DNA of 64,000 bases, from the NCBI GenBank assembly GCA_973895155.1, contig OZ316894.1, positions 4,650,001-4,714,000 of the forward strand. Reading direction: 5' to 3'. Origin of the DNA: Marsupella aquatica (lineage: Eukaryota > Marchantiophyta). Made by a program: the position numbers and the translations under genes. The stretch's first letter is position 1, and each line of letters starts with the position of its first letter. Of the stretch, positions 11,008 through 22,784 are shown one piece after another. The notes under the pieces were generated by a model that was not told the DNA's origin, did not search any database, and saw nothing but the letters and a program-made list of their open reading frames with translations.

Positions 11008-12173
11008 ACACTTGCGTTTCTCTCGTTCCATGTCACAATGCACAATTTGGTGATGAGCACCAGAGGTCCAGGATTCAGTTCTTAACTACACATACATACC
11101 TGAAACCTACCAATCCTCCACTGTCTGTAATCTAGGATGGATTGAAAGGTCAGGTTCAGTCAGTCATGTTTGCGTTTGCTACTTATTGTTCATCTTTGTC
11201 CCGGTCCCTATGTTTTGTCCATCCTCACTGTCAGTTTGGCCTCGTCCCTAGCTTTGTCCACCCTCACTTTCAGTTTTGTTCTTCCTGTTTGTTCACCCTC
11301 AGTTTCAGTTTTGTCCTTATTGAGAGTTAAGGTCTAGAGTAAAAACTCTAGACCATAGCCCTGGAAAGTAGCTTTGCACTTCCTTTTATTAGTAACATAT
11401 ATGCGGCAGCATTGCGTCGACCTAAATTTATGTGCCCTTATATCAAACCTCTCTTATGAGGTAAAGATCGCTCCATGGTGAAAATAGATTGCATACATGA
11501 TATATAGAGATTCCACGCCTGGAAAAAACGACACATTGAGACCTCGCAGCGGTGTTATGTTACCAGACAGTGAAAATACAATTTTGAGAAAGCAGGAGCC
11601 ATGGGTACAAAGTAGGGCACTCATTTTGAGTGTTAACAAGCCCAAATCCACAGGCTCCAGGTTTGTGAACTTCCTACCAAGGATAGTCAAGAGCTTGCAT
11701 CAGCCTCGGGGCCTACTGGCCTTCGAAAGGCTGTCAATGCTTGGTGTCCTTGTGAGGTTGAGAAGTTGTCCAACCAGAAAAGGAAAGGATCCCAAAAGAA
11801 TGCCGAAGTCTCTTCAGTGCATGTGGAGCGTTGCTCCAAGACCGCCCAGCATCAATTCAAATGTAATATTTGAACAATATCTCAATGTAAAACCAGTGAT
11901 GACTGCCTAGCATTTGCTAGGATTCGCTATGCTACTTCTGCCCCAGTTGTCCCCACAACTATGCTCTCTTGCGAAAGAGTAAATTAAACGTAGCCCAAGA
12001 GCACCGAATTGCAAGCTTGTACTTAAAACGGTCGGGGTTCACAGGAACTGTTGTGATACCTGACACCTGCATGTTATTTCAACAGCTTGAAACAAAATTT
12101 GGCTTGTTGATCAAATGGAGGAAAGGGAAGCTCTCTACAAAGAATATCTATCAGCCAGACTAAAACCCCTGAC
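11008..12173. other. Intergenic region with a perfect hairpin
   Basis: A perfect 10-bp inverted repeat with a 4-base loop (GGTCTAGAGT / ACTCTAGACC) lies at 11331-11354. It is preceded by imperfect direct repeats of 'CCCTCA.TTTCAGTTTTGT' at about 11210-11325. The half-site GGTCTAGAGTAA also occurs at about 10077, inside the LTR-like fragment. An open frame at 11497-11910 (+) has no recognisable domain. The rest is unassigned and ends at the NUP58 terminal exon. Confidence 0.5.
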
Positions 12174-15100
12174 TCACTTCCGTCGTGGCCCTCGAGGCTT
12201 AGCTTTCACAGAAGCAGCCTGCAGCAAGCGCAAGCATCCAATATTATGATCAGTGCGTTAGAATTGAGGTTCACTCTGAGAAAGATAAGGGTTTAACAAC
12301 ATGCTAAGACACTCATGCCCATGGCCTAAAACCCTAAACCCCAAACTTCTACTCCACTTTCCGAGAAAGAACTGAAACCCACAGCACCCCACTTTGACTA
12401 TTGCGGCTTGATCCTTACGTGGGATACCTTGGGTTTCTATAATTGCCTGACCCCTTAACGATGTTAATGCAGTTTCTCAACTAACATTCCACACGCCTCG
12501 CACATTATTCCCGTGGTGTTGGAGATCCCCAGTAGTTAATGCGATACAAACTAGCTTAAATCAAGTCGAACTTCAAGGAAATATGCAGTTCTCCATCAAA
12601 ACTAGTATATAGACTAACATTTATTTCAAATTAGTACAGTATTCCAACAGTCCTCTGCCATAAGGAAAAAACACACATGCTAGGGCAAACAAAGATAGAA
12701 CACACGCATCATAAAACCTGCAAGTAGGAAACATCAGCAGACTATACTGACAAAGCTTATTCAAGTTATGCTACCATAAATTGAACACTTACTCCTGCTC
12801 CAGCTGCGGGAGTCCCGAACAATGGAGTCGCTACAGTTGGAGGAGCAGCCATGCCAAACAATGGAGTGGCTGCGGTGAGGGTATTAGCCATACTGAACAG
12901 TGGAGTCGCTGCTGTGGTAGCCCTGGGCATTTGCTTTTGCATTGAAGCCGGATTTTGACCTGGAATAGGAAAACCTTTAGGGATCTTTGAGTGACTCCAC
13001 AAAAAGGGGTAAGCTAAGAACTATAAGGAATAATGGGCAGTGATCCAGTGGCAACCTCAGCTCCATTGCAAAGACACAACTTGTCAACTTTGCAGCCTTA
13101 GTACTTCTAGTTTCTTATCTAAAAAATGATTATCACAAAAGACGGATCAATTGAGCGGGAACGATGTAGGCAAAGGCAAGGTAATCAATTTCACTGTCAG
13201 CAGCCAACCCAAGGCAACGGGGCAAAATGAATGGAGAGAGAACAAGAGTTGGGTGTATTGACTGAAATCGTCCTGGATCTCATGTTGTTGGTCATATTTT
13301 TCTAAACACTCCAAAACCCATGACAAAAAACTTCATTAAGGTCTTCCAGCGGGCTAAAGCTGAGCCCAAGGAATGGTACAGCGTCAGAAAAGTTTACCGA
13401 AAGTGCCAAAAGGTGTGGCTGGTGATCCGCCACCAAATAATGATGTTGATGTGCCTGCACCAAAGAGATTGCTTGTAGGCACACTTCCAGCGGGGGTAGG
13501 ATTATTGCCTGCAATATCATTGTTGAGAGGATCAGCATCATACACATCTATGTGAATCAGGTCAGGTAGAAAAAAACTAAACCGGATTTTCCAACACTAC
13601 TATCCATGGTAATGACTTTTTCCCACCAGTCCATGCAGCACATGGATGGACAATGCCATCATCGTCACAGTAGGATAACTGTGCAAGGGATCTCTTTATC
13701 CCAATAGCACAGCCTCTGTGGACTAAAACAATTCAAATCTTCCGGATGAACAACAGGTAGACGCTATCATCTTTGCGTCCTTTTCCCAGAGTCGTATTAA
13801 AACCAGAAAACTCTTGGAATCTACATTTAAACTGCGACGAAGCTTGCAGCAACAAAAACTTTATAAACTAGCAAATGGAGTGACGAGAAGGATGATGTTA
13901 GAAAAGAAGAACACAAACCTCCAAAGACATTAGGAGAAGGCGAAGATGCTCCAAACATGGAGAACGTTGAAAAGGATTGAGATCCAAAAGTTGACGCGAC
14001 TGTAGAAGGAGTGAATTGTGCAGATGTAGACGGTGGAGCGAAAAGACTAGGAGTTCCTTGTGCGCCAAACAGATTTGTAGAGGACTGAACAGGCATACTT
14101 TGTACAGAACCAGCACCGAACGGCGCCGGTGTTTGGGCATTCGGATCCATTCCCGGTATATGTGTGGCTACTGGCGTCATTGGGCCGTGCAAAGTAGGAT
14201 GCACCCTTTTCGCTGCCACTTCACGCTTTGCAACTTCTCGTCGATCCGCTTCGAGAAAGGGGTTCACTTCATCCCCCCTCCGGCGGCGATCTATAATGAA
14301 TGCTGCCCTCATTGCTTCTATTTGCTGATGCAAGGACTCGACCTGCACACAGGCAAGTCACCATATGACAATCTGATCTAGTACGTCGAGAAACAGATTG
14401 AAAGAATTTGTTGTAACGAAAGATCTGGCAGAATTCATGATCTCCGATCTAGCAAAAGACTCACACCCTTTGAAACATATATGCCCAGACTCTGTGCCTA
14501 CAAGATTATACTCTTGTTACAACAGCGACACCAGAAGCTGAGTCTGCGTGCCATTGAAAGGGACTAGTGAGAGAGATTCTTTTTTCAATTGGATTATTTC
14601 TGGGCCGAAAACCATTGTCCTTATATCTGAGGGAACAAGGAAGTAATATCTAAAGTACAATCCCAATGTGATAGACTTGAAAGAAATTGCCCTGATGAGC
14701 TAAAACTTTGAAACAAGATGGGATTTCACTTGCTTTACTGTTCCACAGTTTTGCAAGTTCAGATAAATTTGCTACGATCAGAAATTAATCAGTGCAAGAT
14801 TTGTTGCAAGAAACGAAAAGAGCTTGGTGGAACGGAGGGAGTTGAAACAAGGTCCCAGTCCTGAAGTCACCATTCTAGTAGATTCATGCTGTGGATGAAA
14901 ATTTCTGACTTTCATGCAATGAGAGAATAGACAGGGTAGGTGATTACCTCTGCAGCAACGTGTATGAAGAAGTCATGTACGTTGGTCATCACGGTTGGCA
15001 AAGACTGCAAGAGTGACAGCTCAGAGTTGCTTCTTCCTTTGTCTCGTGCGCTGTCACTATCCTGGAGGAGATGCTCCAGCTCCTCAATGCGCTCTCGATA

Positions 15101-16735
15101 CTCCGAAAGCTGTGCTTCAAAGCGAGATACGGTTTCCTGTAGAAATTGAGAAGGCTTCGATGGAATCCCAATATAAAAGTCTACAATAGGACCAGGTGGG
15201 GGCATCGGATTGGTTGAGGGTGTACTAGGGAAACCTATGGCTAAGGGCCCTGAGCTTGGAGTGGAGCCTGCAGCTATAGCTGGAGTCTTGAGGCGAGAGA
15301 AATGATGTCGCAGCATCAGAAAGGACCGCACGGCCACGTCCGCATTCCGCATCAATAATTTGGCTGCATTTACCATTCCCTCTAGCGATGACTGCTCGCC
15401 ATCGATCGAAGCACCCACGCTTTTCAGTTCCTGCGATACATCGTCATGAACTTGCATCAAAGTCTCCCATCTGTCAACGGGGACCCTAACATCCAAAGAT
15501 CAAGAAGCAAATTCTTCAGTCACCTCTCTCAGTCACTCAACTACAGTAAGCTTGAATAATAGAAACAAGCGATACTAAAGCACATGAGCTAGTGTTATGT
15601 CTTCCGAGGAAATCCCGAAGAGGAAACCCAAACGGAAAGAATAAAATTCCTGAGAAGACGGAGCACCACACCTGAGAAATTCGGACCGACTCTTGCTCAA
15701 AGCCCTTGTGAAGTGCGGCGGAATCGTACAGACGTGAGCACAAATCCAATCGTCGGCTTTCATCTCTGTACTCCAACATTTGCTCCCTGCCATGATTCGA
15801 ATTTCCAAAATGACCTCAACGCAATGACCCAAACCACACTCCATTTCTCATTTATCCAAACCCTAAACCCTCGCCTTTCAAAATCGGGTCTGAAAGCCAG
15901 AATGCGCAAACAGTAAACGAAAACGGGAGCGGATTACATGTGCTCTTCTTAACGAGCTCCTTCAGAAAACTTTCAACGGAAGTTCCACCTCTAAAAAACT
16001 ATCTCCAGTTTTGTAAAACGTGAAAAAAAGTTCAGACGCCACTCAAGACGAGCACGTTGAAAGGCAGTCCAAACCTTCAAAATTCTTCGAGTTGACGGCC
16101 GACAAGTTCACAAGTAGATAACAAAGAATGTGAAGAATTTCATCATGCACTCGAACTGGACTTAACCCTAGCCTTTAGTATAATGAGCTGACTACCAAGT
16201 CCACAGTCCCCAAGGGAAAAACAAGGAGAATACCAGGTCGACAAGTACTCCAATGAGGGAAAGGAACTTCGGTTTCAGCATCTCAAGTCCTCGAATCGGA
16301 CGATTTTGAGAGTTTACTAATGTCTCTCTTGAATTTGTAACGGACTTTCCTTCATTTGGGTTATTGAATGATTTGCATTTGTCAACAAGATGAACATAAA
16401 AGAAAGAGCATTCTCATTACTGGTACATACAGCTGCAACATTGCATTGCCTACGATGAAAACAAAAACAGAGCAGTTCACTCACTCAACGGCGAGAAGCA
16501 GATTTTTGGAGTCGTCATGGATGTCCGACCACTTCGCCTGGTACGAAAGAGGTGTGCCGTCAGTGGTACGAAGCTGAATCTGAGAAAACCCTCCCGGTGC
16601 CAGAAGACCAGGCATCTGCTGAAACTGTTGTTGTTGTTGTTGTTGTTGTTGCTGTTGCTGCTGCTGCTGTTGTTGCTGCGGAGTTGATCCGAAATTGGAG
16701 AACTGAAAAGGGGAGGAGGCGGGTGAGATATTCAT
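12174..16735 (-). CDS. NUP58: Nucleoporin NUP58 (p58/p45), seven exons
   Basis: FG nucleoporin of the central NUP62 complex of the nuclear pore channel. Exons in coding order: 16735-16485, 15786-15670, 15485-14948, 14342-13919, 13508-13398, 12959-12793 and 12218-12174, giving 550 residues. Reading phase closes at every junction. The N-terminus has a run of 18 Gln (residues about 20-38), then the conserved block YQAKWSDIHDDSK, and EYRDESRRLDLCSRLYDS in exon 2. Exon 3 has the coiled-coil region with AVRSF and YRERIEELE. Exon 4 carries the plant signature RRRGDEVNPFLEADRRE and KRVHPTLH. FG and LFG repeats run from residue about 330 to the end, which closes with a basic tail (KAKPRGPRRK). The exon 2 donor is the one weak site: CAGGT|GTGG is needed to keep phase with the TAG acceptor at 15486. 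The last exon is only 45 bases. Confidence 0.93.
16625..16678 (-). repeat. CAG/CAA trinucleotide run coding for 18 glutamines
   Basis: Eighteen in-frame Gln codons mix CAG and CAA, with a block of eight consecutive CAA, near the N-terminus of NUP58. Interruption by both codons suggests an older tract with one recently expanded CAA stretch. Length polymorphism is expected. Confidence 0.95.
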
Positions 16736-17694
16736 CGGACATCACTGTGCAACCCAGCGATCGGTACGAATCCCACCCGACAACCTCACGGCAAGAATCA
16801 GTGACACTGCCACAGATTATCGCCGATCTTCGATGAACATCTTCGATCCCAAAAATTGAGAAACGAATACCGCAGATTGTCGCTGATCATCCGAGCAAAC
16901 GACCTTCGTCACAGAGAAATTGAAAACAGAGCTTTCTCTCCAAACCACGAAGTCCCCGCCCTTCTCTCTTTCTAGGACGACCGGCGCCACCCGGTGGCCT
17001 CGTACTGGCCACCGGCTTCGGAGCCCTTCCCACTTTCTTGGAAGACCGGCGCTAACGGGTAGCCTCGTACAGTTAACTCTCTAAGTGCAGTCTCTATGGA
17101 AGATGGATCTGACATGCACTAAACCAGGTGTTGCATTCTTTGATAAGTCCACTCCCCTAAAATGCACTTATAGATAAGTGCACTTGATTTGGATTTCTTT
17201 GTTAAATAAAAGCCCCCCCTTTGGTGATAAGTCACCCTTGTACTTTCGTATCCTTGCCCAAATTCTGTGCCCATCCTCCTTAAATACATTCTATACTCTA
17301 CTAAGAATGGGCATGTATTTATCTGTATATGCAATTCCATGATTTTGTGCACATTCCGATAAGAGCCTAGAGACTCTTACCAAGGGTGAGCACTTATAAA
17401 GTTGTCGTTTCTTGAAATGATTTTAGCCCTGTGTGCGCTTAGAGAATTTTTTTATCTTGTGTTTAAATAAAATGGAAGAACAGGATGACCTGCATTAATC
17501 AAGGGTAAGCGCTTATGGAGTGTGTGCATAGAGAGAGCCAACTGTAGTGGCCACTGTCTTTGGAGCATGTCCACTGCCTATTGCATGTGTCATGTTAGAG
17601 AGCCTTGTGTAGTGTAGTAGGGTGTTCAGTGTTTCACCAGTGGGGTGCAAAAAAGGAAAAAAGGACCAATTTCGTTAAATTCTTAATTACATTC
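16736..17694. other. NUP58 upstream region with a duplicated GC-rich hairpin block
   Basis: Two 65-bp-spaced copies of GGAxGACCGGCGC...TAGCCTCGTAC begin at 16975 and 17040, about 240-300 bases upstream of the NUP58 ATG. Copy 1 contains a perfect 9-bp inverted repeat (CCGGTGGCC / GGCCACCGG, 16991-17015, 7-base loop). In copy 2 the left arm is degraded. The sequence beyond 17100 is A/T-rich and unassigned. Confidence 0.55.
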
Positions 17695-17853
17695 TCACTA
17701 AAGATGTTCAAATTAACAACACTTTCAGAGTCTTTGTATCTGGTTACCTTAGTCACATTGGTGAACTTGTGGTCCACATAATTATAAAACTGTTGCATAC
17801 CTGTAAGTACAATAGAAACATTGAAACTATTGTTAATTGGAACATTTTAGTGA
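17695..17853. mobile_element. Small MITE, copy 1 (159 bp)
   Basis: The left end is TCACTAAAGATGTT and the right end is AACATTTTAGTGA, forming a terminal inverted repeat. The interior contains GGTGAACTTGTGGTCCA, which is nearly identical to the element at 29507-29675 (GATGAACTTGTGGTCCA). Shared ends, shared interior and small size identify a MITE family. No target duplication is convincing. Confidence 0.65.
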
Positions 17854-18342
17854 CAAAATAGTCAAAAGTTGTTTACTAAAAATTGTCCCAAAAGTACAAA
17901 ACAGTAAAAGCAAAAGAGGTACACAGGGGACAAATACCAAACTCAAAATAAGAGGGCAAATACATTTCATACTACAAAAAAATAAAAGGTGGTCAATTGG
18001 GAGAGACCGTCCAAAAAATAGGAGACCCCATCACGGAGACGCAACAAGGGATAACCTGAAGGGATAGCCAGGGAGCTCAAGAGTCCCCTACAAAAACCCA
18101 ACAACAGGAACGAGGCATATGCAAACCCCAAAATCCTACAAAGATTTTTTTGAATGATCTATTGTACCTATGCAACAGTGTCATTTGGGAGAGGTGAATT
18201 TTGTGGACAACAAATAAAATGACTTTAGACAATGGGTTCTTATTAACAGCATATCAACATGACTTTGTAGATTGAGCTGGTTTTAACCCCAGGGCAACTC
18301 AGAACGAATCAATCTAAGCTATTTACAACGTTAAATGCATAA
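17854..18342. other. Intergenic spacer, nothing recognised
   Basis: A-rich sequence between two repeat elements. There is no coding or RNA signal. Confidence 0.5.
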
Positions 18343-19500
18343 TTAATCCGTGGACCCCCCATGTTATTTTAGAGGCAGTTATCTAGAAACTGAAGCCTAG
18401 ATGGACCTCCAAATCCAAAGAAAGAATTCAAAAATGGACAAGTCAATGTTTGACACTTGAAACAGTTGCCAACTTACCAAGGCAACCGTAATTAACATCA
18501 ATCACAAAACCAGCTGCATTGTGAACTACTATTTAATGTGTACCCAACTTAATTGCCCACTTCAGCAAAACGGTGCTCGACGGGTTCCTCCACAGTACCA
18601 AGGGATGCTGGATGCACTCAAGTTGCATCAAAAGAATCACTTTCAATTCCTACACGCAGATAGACGAAGAGAGAGAAGTCATTGGTGTCATCAAATCATT
18701 AACTTTGCATAATTATTTAAGACAAAAAGTTCATGGAAACAATCTCCAATTGTGGAATTTGGAATGGATCGAAAGCTAGAGAAATTTAGAAACTCATGAC
18801 CATTTTAGTACTTGATAAAATCTCTCAATGTTACACTCATTGGAAAGCTAAAGAACATTGGAAACTATAATCTACGTACTCAAAACTCAACTAAATCTAT
18901 CAATGTTAAGTTCATTAAAAAGCTAAAGAAATTCTAAAATTCATAACTTCTTTAGTACTTGATAAAATCTATCAATTTTAGGTTCATTCTCATGGAAGGG
19001 GTCAACATTTCAGGGGTTGTATAACAAAGATTTCTATTCATGTTAGCGACTATGAAATCATGGGTAAAATCTATTTTTCAAGATTATTTACTCGATTCTT
19101 ACCAAATGATGACAATGTTGAGCTCATCAGGACCGTCTCTTCAAGATCTTTCTAACGTCATATTATACGTGAGTTTTCATTATGATTTGACTCAACAATG
19201 TCAAATCAAAAATTGTTATTGGGAAAATTTTATGTTTTGAATAAAATCAAAATGTAAATAAAACAGGTATTGGGAGCAGTTTTACCTCAATCTTTTTGTC
19301 TTTTGATTTGCATGTCAGTTTTTTTTACATTCTTTTTTATGGCATGGCGTCCCAATTTTTACAGCAAACTTGCCACAAACACGAATGCAAAAGTTAATTT
19401 TATCCAAAAACAAGTCTCTTCCTGTTTGCAGCGTGCCATGATGATGTGGCGCATTGTGGAGCCAGGAATTTTGAAAAGGACCCCTAATGGGGGTCCGTAA
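18343..19500. mobile_element. Non-autonomous DNA-transposon-like repeat, copy 2
   Basis: It starts TTAATCCGTGGACCCCCC and ends GGGGGTCCGTAAAG, matching in form the ends of the element at 8918-9765. The right 250 bases are homologous to that copy. Between about 18770 and 18985 are three imperfect units of roughly 85 bases carrying 'GAAAGCTA.AGAAA' and 'TAAAATCT.TCAATTTTA'. These are internal tandem repeats absent from copy 1. No transposase frame is seen. Confidence 0.45.
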
Positions 19501-20399
19501 AGATCCTTTGCCTGATTGCAATGAAATAGTTCTCACTTGAATCTATTAGAGCCTCAATGCCTCTGGTAGAGACTCCAACTTGTTATGCAGAATGGAGCTG
19601 TCAAACTCCATTGCCATTTTAATGCAAAATCATTCTCCATACTCATTTCATGAACTGCTTAAGCTCTCTATTGTCTTGGATAATGCATGAGGCCAGGCAT
19701 GTTTGGTAGCTTAAACCCTGCCAAGGGCATTCACACATCTACAACTTTATGTTCAAATTGATAACACCAAGAAATACAAGGGTATCTCAAAACATCATAG
19801 TTGCGGATAATAATCTTTGGCCATAGTTTTTTCATAGGGTGAAGGTTTTTGTTTATTTACTAGCCTCTATAGGGCTTACCATCATGGCATATGACCAATC
19901 TTTATGGTAGAATGTTATGGATTACAAATTTGATAGTCCATAACTTTTTCTATAGGTAACCTTATGTCATTAAGGTCCACCATTTTTTGAGGTTTGAGAC
20001 CCCCTATTTGGTTTTCTTTGGGGTAGTGTGAACAGGTCAGGTGATGAAAAGTACTCTTGGAGTTAGACTTACAAAGGAGGCACACTTGTTGTCTCTGCCT
20101 GATTTTTGCATGTCCACCAAACTTAGATTGATTCATTCTGGGATTCTGGCACCCTTGATTGTTCTCTCTTGGGTTCTCTTCCTGTGGCCCGACCTCATTT
20201 GGGTCCATCAGCCCTGGTCCATGGATTCTTGTGTTTCTGTTTGCCTCCCTCAATTTTTTATTTATAAAAGTACTCCTAGGCAGAAAAGAAAAGTATTGCA
20301 GCTGCCCAAAGTCTGGTCAGCCATTGTCCTTCAGGAAAGGTTATATTGGAGCCCACATGATGCTTCGATCTTCAGAATTAGGTCCTGCCAGGTTTCCTG
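19501..20399. other. Spacer containing a dispersed repeat (copy A at about 19850-20010)
   Basis: The stretch 19850-20010 shares ACTAGCCTCTA, CATGGCA, CAATCTTTATGG and GAGACCCCCTA-type strings, in the same order, with 38110-38270. This marks an interspersed repeat family of unknown type. A minus-strand open frame across 19915-20253 includes a Cys/His cluster (CLLC...HHLTC), but nothing else supports a gene. Confidence 0.45.
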
Positions 20400-20925
20400 T
20401 CAAAACAAGAAAAGAGAGGAAAAAATACTAATCTAGTTTACTAAGCCAAGCTGCCACTTGGAAGGGAACAGTTTGGAACGGCCATAGTCTACAACAGAAA
20501 AACAGGGGAAAGGGACTATTCTAGGTTACCAAGTGAATTATATGCTATCGGAAAGGAAATGGCTTGGAGCGCCCATAGTCTTCACTGTTACTTCAAGAGA
20601 AACAGTGGAAAGGGACTATTCTAGGTTACCAAGTGAATTATCTTCTATTTGAGAGGAAACAGTTTGGAGCGACCATAGTCTTCACTGGTAGATCAAGAGA
20701 AACAGGGGAAAGATACTATTCTAGTAAGTAATTTGTATGACATCTAAAAGGAAACAGTTTGGAACGGCCACACTAATCCCTGTGAAAACACTAAACCAGG
20801 GGACAGGTACTATTCTAGTCTACTAAGTAAATTGTATGATATCTGCAAGGTATGTAGTTTACGAAGCCCTTCTTGCAAGGAAACAGGGGCAATATACTAT
20901 TCTAGCTTACTAAGTACACTTATTT
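20400..20925. repeat. Diverged minisatellite, about six units of 87-100 bp
   Basis: The marker string ACTATTCTAG, or a variant, recurs at 20427, 20515, 20615, 20715, 20809 and 20896. Each copy follows an 'AACAGGGGAAAG' block, and a 'GGAAACAGTTTGGA.CG.CCATAG' block is repeated between them. The two central periods are exactly 100. The array ends about 160 bases before the RPL35 ATG and so lies in its promoter. Confidence 0.85.
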
Positions 20926-21084
20926 GCCATATGGGAGGGAAGGTTCTGAAAGACCATATTGGAGTTCCATGCTGTTTCTTTCCATTATCCGAAGCCCTTC
21001 GTCTTCTTCTTCTCTTCTTCTTACCATAGAAGGAAAGGAAAGGAGACAGAGGGAGAGAGTGCTCTCGAGGTCTTTGAGAAAGAA

Positions 21085-22784
21085 ATGGCGATGGCGATGG
21101 CAACAACAGCAGCAGCGGGAGCGCGAATTCTCGCATCACCTCACACCGCCATTACCAGGCCCTCCATCAGCGCGAGCTGCAACAGCACCAGCTCGAGCAG
21201 TGTCGCGCACCTCTGCTCCTCTTTCAGAGGACTGTCCGTCCAGACATGGCAGAAGAAGAGCAGCAGCAAATATGGAGGTGACATTAGTGGATTTTCCAGC
21301 ATCTCTTCTTCCCCGAACGTGTTCTCCACCCCCAAGCTGGTCTTCACTGTTGCCAAGATTAAAACCCACAAGGTTCGCCTTTCGCTCTCTCTATGTCTGT
21401 CGGTCTGTCTTGATTTGCCATCTCTTCCGCACTCATTCCCTCACCTCTCTATAGATTGAATTTCTCACATGACTTTACGCGAACGACCACCGCACATAAT
21501 GTTGTAGACTTTGCTTGAAGTCTGGAGAAGTCAGAGATCACGAGCTGACAATTATTTGCTTAATATTTTTTCCGGAGGCTGCTGAATCAGAATAGAACTA
21601 ACTGGGAATTGAATTTGGACCTAGAATTGGTAGACGCATTTTGTTTTCATCTGTAAAGCTTGAATGCGGCGGTCAGTTGGGGTGTTTGGCTCTGATGAGT
21701 CATTTGTGTGTGAATGAATGAGATGGTTGGTATGGGCGTGTGCAGGCTTCTGCCAAACGATTCAAAGTCACAGCCACCGGGAAGATCATGCGGAGACAGG
21801 CATGTAAGCAGCATTTGTTGCGCAAGAAGAACAGCAAGAGGAAGAGGCGTTTATCGAAAGTGGTCAGTTTTCTTTGTCCTGCCATATTCTCGGAAGCATT
21901 TTCAACTTCTCAGAGTTCTAAGATGCTTTTTGGAATGCCTCTTAAATCTACTTTTACATCTAGAATCACCTGCGAGCGCACTGCATCATAATTTACTTTG
22001 AGAGGAGGTCGAGTGGTGCATGTGTAGCTGGGAGATTTCTGTGCATCAGTCGACAAAACTTAGCTTTATGGAAGTTGGAGTCGATCCCCGGATGAAATGT
22101 GAAATTTTACCCTAGTGTAGCTCATTCACTCCTTAGCTGGCTCTATTAGCCTTTAGTTCTGCACTAAACCGAATAAAGCATCGCGGAGTCTACGTTGGTA
22201 TACCCCTAAACATCAAAGAATGCCCCTTGTATGAACCACCTATTCTCCAGTCTTGGAATTCTAGGTACTGTGCCTGCTCCTACTGTACCTGTTGCATTTT
22301 TGCAGTATCTGTCCTTAAAAACAGTCTGGCACTTGTGTATTCTACATTCTTCCCCGCTCTTGTCCCCACCTCCTTTTTGTTGCCTCAATTGCCCGTTCGT
22401 GAAATTCAAAAGTAATCCAATTCCCTTCTTTGTGCACCTCCCAGTAAAGCTGATCCTCTACGGTCACCTTCTTTCCCTGGATCCCTACCGAACTTATCTT
22501 TCCCTCCACTGTGGAGCATGTCACATCGTTTCAAAAGTTATCCAAGGAGGAGATTATATGTACTCCAGTGCAGTCTCAAAAGTTTGATTACGATTTTGTG
22601 AGTTCTGGAGAGAGGATAATGTTTTTGTCAGCTTTCGTAGCTGTTGACCTTTAGTTTGGTCAGGGTTTCGGGATGGTTACTGACGTACTGCGATGGCCTT
22701 GTGCAGGTTCAAGTGAAAAGATGCGATTATGATAATGTTATTGGAGCACTGCCATATCTGAAGGTCAAGGGAAGGTTAACTTGA
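21085..22784 (+). CDS. RPL35: Plastid 50S ribosomal protein bL35, three exons
   Basis: Nuclear-encoded bacterial-type L35 of the plastid large ribosomal subunit. Exons: 21085-21372, 21746-21862 and 22707-22784, all phase 0 with GT-AG borders, giving 160 residues. The first about 85 residues are rich in Ala, Ser and Thr, poor in acidic residues, and start MAMAMA, as expected for a chloroplast transit peptide. The mature part carries the L35 signature: KTHK|ASAKRFKVTATGKI, then RRQACKQHLLRKKNSKRKRRLSK. The last exon supplies DYDNVIGALPYLKVK. In the usual L35 motif Gly stands where this protein has Cys (QACKQH), a minor oddity. A CT-rich leader precedes the ATG. Confidence 0.95.

Noticed and set aside
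11497-11910. 137-codon plus-strand open frame
   Set aside because: No domain, no homology I can see, overlapping open frame on the other strand; surrounded by repeats.
19915-20253. Minus-strand frame with CLLC...HHLTC cluster suggesting a zinc knuckle
   Set aside because: Spacing does not match CCHC knuckles, the frame overlaps a dispersed repeat, and there is no adjoining gag or transposase.
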